64,000 nucleotides of DNA from Xanthobacter autotrophicus (GTDB taxonomy: Bacteria; Pseudomonadota; Alphaproteobacteria; Rhizobiales; Xanthobacteraceae). Below are positions 57,552 to 64,000 of the stretch, one piece after another (position 1 is the first letter of the stretch; each line of letters opens with the position of its first letter). The position numbers were made by a program, and so were the translations under genes. The stretch lies in assembly GCF_043194295.1 (NCBI RefSeq), contig NZ_JBAFVK010000006.1; one strand, 5' to 3'. Under the pieces are notes generated by a model, which worked only from the letters and a program-made list of their open reading frames with translations, was not told where the DNA came from and made no database searches.

Positions 57552-58286
57552 ATGGCCGGGCGCACAAAGTTCCAGAAGGCCATGGCGCGCACCATCGGTT
57601 CCAACGGCGCCCGTACCGCCGAAGCCATCCGCCAGGCGGGCGTCAAGCTCATCTACAAGCACGGCTACGAGGCCATGAGCCTGCGCCAGCTCGCCGCCGA
57701 GGTGGGGCTGCAGTCCGGCTCGCTCTACAAATATTTCGAAAACAAGCAGAATCTGCTGTTCGACATCGTGCGCGACCACATGGAGGACCTGCTCGGCAAG
57801 GCCGAGGCGGACCTTGCCGGCATCACCGATCCGCTGGCGCGGCTGAAGACCTTCTCCGCCTTCCATCTGCGCTATCACATGACGCGCATGGCCCATGTGT
57901 TCATCGCCAACATGGAGATCCGCAGCCTGGAGGACGAGCACCGCGCCGTGGTGGTCGCCCTGCGCCGGCGCTACGAGGGACTGCTGGAGGAGATCCTGCG
58001 GCAGGGCGCCGAAGACGGCGTGTTTCAGGTGAGCGAGCCCAAGGTCGCCACCTACGCCATCATCTCTATGCTCACCGGCATCTGCATGTGGTACCGCCCC
58101 GGCGGGCGCCTCTCCCAGGACGAGCTGGTGGAGATCTACACCGGCCTCGTGGTGGACGGTGCCACCGGACCCGGCCCGGCAACCGCCGCCCGCGCCAAAC
58201 CGCTGGAAGCGGTCGCCGCCCAGCCCCGCGACAGCGGCACGCGCGCCAAGCCCCGCGCCGCCCGGCCCAAGACGGCGCGCGCGTAA
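57552..58286 (+). CDS. TetR/AcrR-family regulator of the liu genes
   Basis: The N-terminal TetR HTH (about 20-70: GARTAEAIRQAGVKLIYKHGYEAMSLRQLAAEVGLQSGSLYKYF) and ligand-binding helical domain (about 75-205) are followed by a basic Ala/Pro-rich tail of about 40 residues (AKPRAARPKTARA) not needed in the family. It is placed upstream of liuB in the same direction, and TetR regulators control leucine/acyl-CoA degradation in several proteobacteria (LiuQ, FadR, PsrA groups), so control by an acyl-CoA is likely (inference). The start at 57552 has no clear ribosome site; ATG at 57582 is an alternative. Confidence 0.87.
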   Translation: MAGRTKFQKAMARTIGSNGARTAEAIRQAGVKLIYKHGYEAMSLRQLAAEVGLQSGSLYKYFENKQNLLFDIVRDHMEDLLGKAEADLAGITDPLARLKTFSAFHLRYHMTRMAHVFIANMEIRSLEDEHRAVVVALRRRYEGLLEEILRQGAEDGVFQVSEPKVATYAIISMLTGICMWYRPGGRLSQDELVEIYTGLVVDGATGPGPATAARAKPLEAVAAQPRDSGTRAKPRAARPKTARA

Positions 58287-58329
58287 AAGCCCTTTTCATG
58301 CCGCCATGGCCCTTGCGCGCCCGAGAAAA

Positions 58330-58345
58330 AAACGTACGATCGTTT
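58330..58345. promoter_or_regulatory. Candidate TetR operator AAACGTACGATCGTTT
   Basis: A 16-bp imperfect palindrome (12 of 16 positions symmetric) in the 203-bp gap between tetR and liuB. It is preceded by a run of A. Position and size suit a TetR dimer. No second copy was found before tetR itself. Confidence 0.5.
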
Positions 58346-58489
58346 CCAAGCCGGCAACGACCGGCACCGGAGGATGACGCGCCCACCTGCCGCCCGCCCA
58401 TCGAGGCGACGGGCGCGCGTCCTTCTCCGTTCGGTCAATCGCAGTTGGGCCGGGGTCATCGGCCCGTCTTTTCGGGGGCGAGAGCGCTC

Positions 58490-60097
58490 ATGGCGATCAT
58501 TGAGGATGCGGTGGACCGCCGCTCCGACACCTTCCGCCGCAACAGTCAGGCCCTCGAGGCTTCCGTCGCCGACCTGCGCACGACGGTGGAGCGCATCGCC
58601 GAGGGCGGCGGGGAGGTAGCGCGCGAGCGGCACCTGAAGCGCGGCAAGCTGCTGCCACGCGACCGCATCCGCACCCTGCTCGACACCGGCTCGCCCTTCC
58701 TGGAACTCAGCCAACTCGCTGCCCACGGCATGTATGACGACGAGGTGCCGGCCGCCGGCATCATCACCGGCATCGGCCGCGTCTCGGGCCGCGAATGCGT
58801 CATCGTCGCCAACGATGCGACCGTGAAGGGCGGCACCTATTATCCCGTCACCGTGAAGAAGCACCTGCGCGCCCAGGCCATCGCGCGGGAAAACCACCTG
58901 CCCTGCATCTATCTGGTGGATTCGGGGGGTGCCAACCTGCCGAACCAGGACGAGGTCTTCCCCGACCGCGAGCATTTCGGCCGCATCTTCTTCAACCAGG
59001 CTCACATGTCGGCGGACGGCATCCCGCAGATCGCGGTGGTCATGGGATCGTGCACGGCGGGCGGCGCCTATGTGCCGGCCATGGCCGACCAGTCCATCAT
59101 GGTGAAGAACCAGGCCACCATCTTCCTCGGCGGCCCGCCCTTGGTGAAGGCCGCCACCGGCGAGGTGGTCACCGCCGAGGAACTGGGCGGGGCAGACGTG
59201 CACACCCGCACCTCCGGCGTCGCCGACCACATGGCGGAGAACGACGCCCACGCCCTCGGCATCGCCCGGTCCATCGTGGCGGATCTCAACGCCACCAAAG
59301 CGCACAGCCTCGACATCCGCGAGCCCCGCGCGCCGCTCTACGACGCGAACGACATCTACGGCATCGTCTCGGCCGACCCCAAGCAGCCCTTCGACGTGAG
59401 GCAGATCATCGCCCGCATCGTGGACGGGTCCGAATTCGACGAGTTCAAGCCGCTGTATGGCCCCACGCTGGTGACCGGCTTTGCCCGCATCTTCGGCTAT
59501 CCGGTGGGCATCATCGCCAACAACGGCATCCTGTTCTCCGAGAGCGCGCTGAAGGGCGCGCACTTCGTGGAATTGTGCTGCCAGCGCAATATTCCCCTCG
59601 TGTTCCTGCAAAACATCACCGGCTTCATGGTGGGGCGGAAGTACGAGGCGGGCGGCATCGCCAAGGATGGGGCGAAGTTCGTCACCGCCGTGTCCTGTGC
59701 CGCCGTGCCCAAGTTCACGGTGGTGATCGGCAATTCCTTCGGCGCCGGCAATTACGGCATGTGCGGGCGGGCCTTCGATCCGCGCTTTTTGTGGATGTGG
59801 CCCAACGCCCGCATCTCGGTGATGGGCGGCGAGCAGGCGGCCGGCGTGCTCGGGCAGGTGAAGCGCGACGGCATCGAGGCCCGCGGCGGCACCTGGTCGG
59901 CCGAGGAGGAAGAGGCCTTCAAGGCCCCCATCCGCACCCAATACGAGGTGCAGGGCCATCCCTATTATTCCTCGGCGCGGCTTTGGGACGATGGCGTCAT
60001 CGACCCCGCGGACACCCGCATGGTGCTGGCCCTGGCCCTCTCCGCCGCACTGAACGCCCCCGAGCAGGAGACGCGCTTCGGCGTGTTCCGCATGTGA
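58490..60097 (+). CDS. liuB: Methylcrotonoyl-CoA carboxylase, carboxyltransferase (beta) subunit
   Basis: This 535-residue carboxyltransferase transfers carboxyl from biotin to 3-methylcrotonyl-CoA in leucine breakdown. Features: an N-terminal helical region to about 95, the acyl-CoA and biotin halves with GGTYYPVTVKKHLRAQAIA, DSGGANLPNQDEVFPD, GSCTAGGAYVPAMAD and the C-terminal NITGFMVGRKYEAGGIAKDGAK and MGGEQAAGVL. DSGGANLP marks MCC rather than propionyl-CoA carboxylase. The frame continues back into the tetR region, but ATG at 58490 gives the family start MAIIEDAVD. First gene of liuBCDE. Confidence 0.95.
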   Translation: MAIIEDAVDRRSDTFRRNSQALEASVADLRTTVERIAEGGGEVARERHLKRGKLLPRDRIRTLLDTGSPFLELSQLAAHGMYDDEVPAAGIITGIGRVSGRECVIVANDATVKGGTYYPVTVKKHLRAQAIARENHLPCIYLVDSGGANLPNQDEVFPDREHFGRIFFNQAHMSADGIPQIAVVMGSCTAGGAYVPAMADQSIMVKNQATIFLGGPPLVKAATGEVVTAEELGGADVHTRTSGVADHMAENDAHALGIARSIVADLNATKAHSLDIREPRAPLYDANDIYGIVSADPKQPFDVRQIIARIVDGSEFDEFKPLYGPTLVTGFARIFGYPVGIIANNGILFSESALKGAHFVELCCQRNIPLVFLQNITGFMVGRKYEAGGIAKDGAKFVTAVSCAAVPKFTVVIGNSFGAGNYGMCGRAFDPRFLWMWPNARISVMGGEQAAGVLGQVKRDGIEARGGTWSAEEEEAFKAPIRTQYEVQGHPYYSSARLWDDGVIDPADTRMVLALALSAALNAPEQETRFGVFRM

Positions 60098-60134
60098 TGG
60101 CGCGCGTTGACGGCCAAGTCCGGAGGACCGCCCC

Positions 60135-60926
60135 ATGAGCCTCACCAGCACCGGCCTCATCACCACCGTCGAGGATGGCGTCGCCGTCATCACCCTGGAT
60201 CGGCCGGAGGTGCGCAACGCCTTCGACGATGCGCTCATCGCCGCGCTCACCCGCGCCTATGACGCCGCCACCATCGATCCGGCCGTCCACGCCGTCCTGC
60301 TGAAGGCCAACGGCCCCACCTTCTGCGCCGGCGGCGACCTCAACTGGATGCGTCGCATGGCCGGCTATAGCCGGCAGGAGAACCTGGCCGACGCCATGGC
60401 GCTGGCAAAACTCATGCGCACCATCGACCTGTGCCCCAAGCCCACCCTGGTGCGGGTGCACGGCTCCGCCTTCGCCGGCGCCACCGGGCTGATCGCGGCG
60501 AGCGATATTGTCGTCGCGGTGCCGGAGGCGGAATTTGCCGTCACCGAGGTGCGCATCGGCCTCATCCCCTCGGTCATCAGCCCCTATCTGGTGCGGGCCA
60601 TGGGGGCCCGGCAGGCGCGGCGCTACTTCCTCACCGCCGAGCGCTTCTCCGCCGAAGCCGCGCTCGCCCTCGGCCTCGTGCACGAGGTTGTGCCGACCGA
60701 GGAACTGGACTCCGCCATCGCCCGGCATCTCAAGGCGCTGAAGGCGGCGAGCCGGGGCGCCATGGCTGCCACCAAGGCGCTGATCGCCGCCGTGGACCGG
60801 CCCTTCGACCAGACCGTGCTGCAGGACACCGCCCGCCGCATCGCCGACCAGCGCGCGAGCGCCGACGGGCGCGAGGGCGTTTCCGCCTTCCTCGAAAAAA
60901 GAAAACCCAAATGGGGGACCGCATGA
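60135..60926 (+). CDS. liuC: Methylglutaconyl-CoA hydratase
   Basis: An enoyl-CoA hydratase/isomerase of 263 residues: oxyanion-hole segments CAGGDLNWM near 65 and HGSAFAGATGL near 112, with the catalytic Glu in FAVTEVRIGL near 140. The position between liuB and liuD indicates hydration of 3-methylglutaconyl-CoA to HMG-CoA. AGGAC precedes the ATG. It ends 13 nt before liuD. Confidence 0.92.
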   Translation: MSLTSTGLITTVEDGVAVITLDRPEVRNAFDDALIAALTRAYDAATIDPAVHAVLLKANGPTFCAGGDLNWMRRMAGYSRQENLADAMALAKLMRTIDLCPKPTLVRVHGSAFAGATGLIAASDIVVAVPEAEFAVTEVRIGLIPSVISPYLVRAMGARQARRYFLTAERFSAEAALALGLVHEVVPTEELDSAIARHLKALKAASRGAMAATKALIAAVDRPFDQTVLQDTARRIADQRASADGREGVSAFLEKRKPKWGTA

Positions 60927-60939
60927 ACTGGGGGGCCGC

Positions 60940-62940
60940 ATGACCAAAGCGATCCGCACCCTGCTCGTCGCCAATCGCGGCGAGATCGCCGTGCGCGTCA
61001 TGCGCACCGCCAAGGCCATGGGTATCCGCACCGTCGCCGTCTATTCGCAGGCGGACGCCAACGCGCTGCACGTGGCGAGCGCAGACGAGGCCTATCCCAT
61101 CGGCCCGGCGCCCGCCCGCGAAAGCTATCTGCGCATCGACGCCATCCTCGACGCGGCGAAGAAGAGCGGCGCGGATGCCATCCATCCTGGCTACGGCTTC
61201 CTGTCGGAAAACGCGGCCTTCGCCGAGGCGTGCGAGAAGGCCGGCATCGTCTTCGTCGGCCCGCCGGCCTCCGCCATCCGCGCCATGGGCTCCAAGAGCG
61301 CCGCCAAGGCGCTGATGGAGAAGGCCGGCGTGCCGCTGGTGCCCGGCTATCACGGCGAGGACCAGGACGCGGCCCTGCTTGCCCGCGAGGCCGAGCGCAT
61401 CGGCTTTCCGGTGCTCATCAAGGCGTCCGCCGGCGGCGGCGGCAAGGGCATGAAGGTGGTGCGGTCGGCGGAAGACTTTCCGGATGCCCTCGCCTCGGCC
61501 CAGCGCGAGGCGAAAAGCGCCTTCGGCGACGACCGGGTGCTGGTGGAGAAATATCTCACCACCCCCCGCCATATCGAGGTGCAGGTCTTCGCCGACAGCC
61601 ACGGCAACGCGGTCTATCTCCACGAGCGCGACTGCTCCATCCAGCGCCGTCACCAGAAGGTGGTGGAGGAGGCCCCCGCTCCCGGCATGACGGCGGAGCG
61701 CCGCGTCGCCATGGGCAAGGCCGCCGTGGATGCCGCCAAGGCGGTGGGCTACGTGGGCGCCGGCACGGTGGAATTCATCGCCGAGGGCGAGAACTTCTAC
61801 TTCATGGAGATGAACACCCGCCTCCAGGTGGAGCATCCGGTCACCGAGAGCATCACCGGACAGGATCTGGTGGAGTGGCAGATCAAGGTGGCGCAGGGCG
61901 AAAAGCTGCCCCTCGCCCAGGCCGAGATCCCGCTTCACGGCCACGCCATCGAGGTGCGGCTCTATGCCGAGGACCCGGCGCGGGATTTCCTGCCGCAGGT
62001 GGGCCGACTCGACCATCTGGTGCTGCCCTTCCACCTCCAGGGCACGCGGGTGGATACGGGCGTGCGCTCAGGCGACAGCGTCTCCATCCATTACGATCCC
62101 ATGATCGCCAAGATCATCGTCTCCGGCGCCGACCGCACCGAGGCGGTGCGCCGGCTGGATGCCGCCCTCGCGGCCACGGAAGTGGTTGGCCTTGCCACCA
62201 ATCGGGTGTTCCTGAAGGCCATCGCCACCCATCCCGCCTTCGCCGCGGCGGAGCTGGACACCAATTTCATCGCCCGCCACCACGACGCGCTCCTGCCGCC
62301 GCCCCAGCCGGTGAACGACACGGTGCTGGCGCTGGCCGCCCTCTTCCTCCTGAAGGAGGAGGCGCGGCAATCCGCCGAGGCGGTGGACGCGGCCGATCCT
62401 TGGTCGCCATGGGGCCTCGCGCCGGGCTGGCGGCTCAATCGCGACGCCCATGTGGACCTCACCTTCGCCGACCGCGAGCGGCGCATCGCCGTGCGCGCCC
62501 ATTTCCGCCCCGCGGGCTTCGTCCTCTCGCTGCCGGACGGCGATATGGCCGTGGAAGGCGAGGCCGAGGCCGATGGCACCCTGCGCGCCCGGCTCGATGG
62601 CGTCGCCCTGTCGGCACGGGTGATCCGCACCGGCGCGCACCTCACCGTATTCGTGCGCGGCGGGGAATATGGCGTCGAGTTCATCGACCCGCGCCTCGCC
62701 TCCCAGGCCGCCACCGGCACCGCCGGCCGGCTTGTGGCGCCCATGCCCGGCACCATCATCCGCATCGCGGTGGAGGAAGGCCAGGAGGTGGCGAAGGGCG
62801 CCGCTTTGGTGGTGGTGGAAGCCATGAAGATGGAGCACACCGTCGCCGCCCCCCGCGACGGCCGGGTGAAGACGCTGAAATTCGCCGTCGGCGACCTCGT
62901 GGACGAGGGTGCCGAGCTTCTGGTTCTGGAGGACGCGTGA
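60940..62940 (+). CDS. liuD: Methylcrotonoyl-CoA carboxylase, biotin (alpha) subunit
   Basis: It has a biotin carboxylase module (about 1-450: LLVANRGEIAVRVMRTAKAMG, ATP-grasp KASAGGGGKGMK, EMNTRLQVEHPVTE), a linker/BT domain and a biotin-carboxyl-carrier domain ending at about 666. The biotin-accepting Lys is K630 in EAMKMEHTV. The 666-residue length is typical of MCC and slightly shorter than propionyl-CoA carboxylase alpha. Its stop overlaps the liuE start (TGATG). Confidence 0.96.
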   Translation: MTKAIRTLLVANRGEIAVRVMRTAKAMGIRTVAVYSQADANALHVASADEAYPIGPAPARESYLRIDAILDAAKKSGADAIHPGYGFLSENAAFAEACEKAGIVFVGPPASAIRAMGSKSAAKALMEKAGVPLVPGYHGEDQDAALLAREAERIGFPVLIKASAGGGGKGMKVVRSAEDFPDALASAQREAKSAFGDDRVLVEKYLTTPRHIEVQVFADSHGNAVYLHERDCSIQRRHQKVVEEAPAPGMTAERRVAMGKAAVDAAKAVGYVGAGTVEFIAEGENFYFMEMNTRLQVEHPVTESITGQDLVEWQIKVAQGEKLPLAQAEIPLHGHAIEVRLYAEDPARDFLPQVGRLDHLVLPFHLQGTRVDTGVRSGDSVSIHYDPMIAKIIVSGADRTEAVRRLDAALAATEVVGLATNRVFLKAIATHPAFAAAELDTNFIARHHDALLPPPQPVNDTVLALAALFLLKEEARQSAEAVDAADPWSPWGLAPGWRLNRDAHVDLTFADRERRIAVRAHFRPAGFVLSLPDGDMAVEGEAEADGTLRARLDGVALSARVIRTGAHLTVFVRGGEYGVEFIDPRLASQAATGTAGRLVAPMPGTIIRIAVEEGQEVAKGAALVVVEAMKMEHTVAAPRDGRVKTLKFAVGDLVDEGAELLVLEDA

Positions 62941-63845
62941 TGACCCGCCCCACATCGGTGCGCATCGTCGAGGTGGGCCCGCGCGACGGGCTGCAGAACG
63001 AGCCGGGCCTCGTGCCCGTCGCCGCCAAGGTGGCGCTCATCGATGCGCTGGCCGAAGCCGGGCTGACGATGATCGAGAGCGGTTCCTTCGTCTCGCCCAA
63101 GTGGGTGCCGCAGATGGCCGACACGGCGCAGGTGTTGGCTGAGATCAACCGGCGCGACGGCGTGCGCTATCCGGTGCTCACCCCCAACCTGAAGGGGCTG
63201 GAGCTGGCGCTCGCCTCCGGCGTTGAGGAGGTGGCGGTGTTCGCCGCCGCGTCGGAGGCCTTCAGCCAGAAAAACATCAACTGCACCATCGCCGAGAGCC
63301 TGGAGCGCTTCGTCCCCGTGCTCGATCTTGCGAAGGCGCAGGGCGTGGCGGTGCGCGGCTATGTGAGCTGCGTGCTGGGCTGCCCCTATCAGGGCGAAGT
63401 GCCGGTGGCCAAGGTGGTGGAGGTCTCCGAACGCCTCATCGCCATGGGCTGCTACGAGGTTTCGCTGGGCGACACCATCGGGGTGGGCACCCCCGACAAG
63501 GCGAAGGCCATGGCGCAGGCGGTGGCCGGGGTGATCGGGGTGGAGCGCACCGCCCTGCATTTCCACGACACCTACGGGCAGGCGCTGGCCAATGTGCTGG
63601 CCTGCCTGGAGCTGGGCATCGCCAGCGTGGACGCGGCGGTGGCCGGCCTCGGCGGCTGCCCCTATGCCAAGGGTGCCTCGGGGAATCTCGCCACCGAGGA
63701 CCTCGTCTACATGCTCGACGGCCTCGGCGTGGACACCGGCGTCAACCTCGACGCCCTCGCCCGCGCCGGCCGCGCCATCACCGCCGCCCTGGGCCGCACG
63801 CCGGCCTCCAAGGTGGCGCAGGCGCTGGCCGCCAAGGCGGGGTAG
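62940..63845 (+). CDS. liuE: Hydroxymethylglutaryl-CoA lyase
   Basis: It cleaves HMG-CoA to acetoacetate and acetyl-CoA, the end of leucine degradation. It is a TIM-barrel of the HMGL family: VEVGPRDGLQNE near 10, SLGDTIGVGTP, HFHDTYGQALAN with the metal His ligands, and GLGGCPYAKGASGN containing the active-site Cys. The 301 residues are normal. GGAGG precedes the ATG, which overlaps the liuD stop by one base. The acetoacetate produced could be used with the bdhA product earlier in the window. Confidence 0.96.
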   Translation: MTRPTSVRIVEVGPRDGLQNEPGLVPVAAKVALIDALAEAGLTMIESGSFVSPKWVPQMADTAQVLAEINRRDGVRYPVLTPNLKGLELALASGVEEVAVFAAASEAFSQKNINCTIAESLERFVPVLDLAKAQGVAVRGYVSCVLGCPYQGEVPVAKVVEVSERLIAMGCYEVSLGDTIGVGTPDKAKAMAQAVAGVIGVERTALHFHDTYGQALANVLACLELGIASVDAAVAGLGGCPYAKGASGNLATEDLVYMLDGLGVDTGVNLDALARAGRAITAALGRTPASKVAQALAAKAG

Positions 63846-63889
63846 GCGGGCAGTACCCGTCGCATGTGCTTCGGCTGAGCGCGATGGAA

Positions 63890-63926
63890 CCCTCTCCCGC
63901 TTGCGGGGGAGGGCAGGGAGGGGGAA
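63890..63926. repeat. Dispersed C/G palindrome, fourth copy
   Basis: CCCTCTCCCGCTTGCGGGGGAGGG, with trailing CAGGGAGGGGGAAGG, lies 45 nt past liuE in the gap at the right edge. Nothing else is recognisable between 63846 and 64000. Confidence 0.65.
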
Positions 63927-64000
63927 GGCGTTTCCGCATTCCCCTCCGCTGGGCTTTTCGCCCCCGCATCGACCCGCCCACATTTCCCCCCACAAACGCC

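Noticed and set aside
57032..58489. Long frame giving a 1021-residue protein ending in LiuB
   Set aside because: The first 486 codons run through the end of the fusion gene, the TetR gene and the gap in another frame, with low-complexity content. The family start is ATG 58490.

Overview
The window is GC-rich alphaproteobacterial chromosome. The gene set (CobS/CobT, TIGR02302/DUF4175, DUF2076, KdsD-type isomerase, M23 protein with LysM-like region, glcDEF, Liv-type transporters linked to CoA ligases) points to the Rhizobiales, most likely the Xanthobacter/Azorhizobium/Ancylobacter group. The genus is an inference from content and style, not from a search. No rRNA, tRNA, CRISPR array, prophage or complete insertion sequence was seen.

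Layout. 0.5-13 kb: cell-envelope and housekeeping genes (M23 peptidase, secreted proteins, DUF2267, clpB with its own terminator, MOSC protein, HAD nucleotidase, GNAT, TerB/J-domain protein overlapping an AmiD-type amidase, kdsD). 13-19.1 kb: a CHASE2 adenylate cyclase, a large ABC-like membrane protein with a degenerate nucleotide-binding domain, and a stand-alone cyclic-nucleotide-binding protein, which together look like a cyclic-nucleotide membrane module. 19-30 kb: XRE regulator, DUF2076, ispG, zur, 3-hydroxybutyrate dehydrogenase with a patatin, a macrodomain protein overlapping a pseudouridine synthase, and TIGR02302. 30-40 kb: NfeD/SPFH pair, a J-domain-cobS-cobT-phytase-like run, bolA, queC, gyrB. 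40-46.7 kb: NifX-like protein, LysR regulator divergent from glcDEF, and thiE.

46.7-58 kb: a minus-strand transport operon, livG - acyl-CoA synthetase - livH - livM - substrate-binding protein - livF - PaaK-like CoA ligase. Its divergent neighbour (55669-57303) is the most unusual gene of the window: an IclR-type DNA-binding domain fused in frame to an AMP-binding (acyl-CoA synthetase-like) domain. That domain has lost its ATP P-loop and its C-terminal lid. Two perfect 17-bp palindromes lie between the divergent genes, their centres exactly 105 bp apart. One sits just downstream of a near-consensus promoter for the transport operon, and the other abuts the fusion gene's start codon. The arrangement suggests a regulator that senses an acyl, acyl-CoA or aromatic ligand with a dead synthetase fold, but a decayed gene fusion is the competing explanation.

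57.5-64 kb: a TetR regulator followed by liuB-liuC-liuD-liuE, the lower leucine/isovalerate pathway ending in HMG-CoA lyase. A TetR-sized palindrome lies between regulator and operon.

Several dispersed palindromic repeat families occupy the intergenic regions. One has a CTTGA core and stems that differ between copies by compensatory changes.
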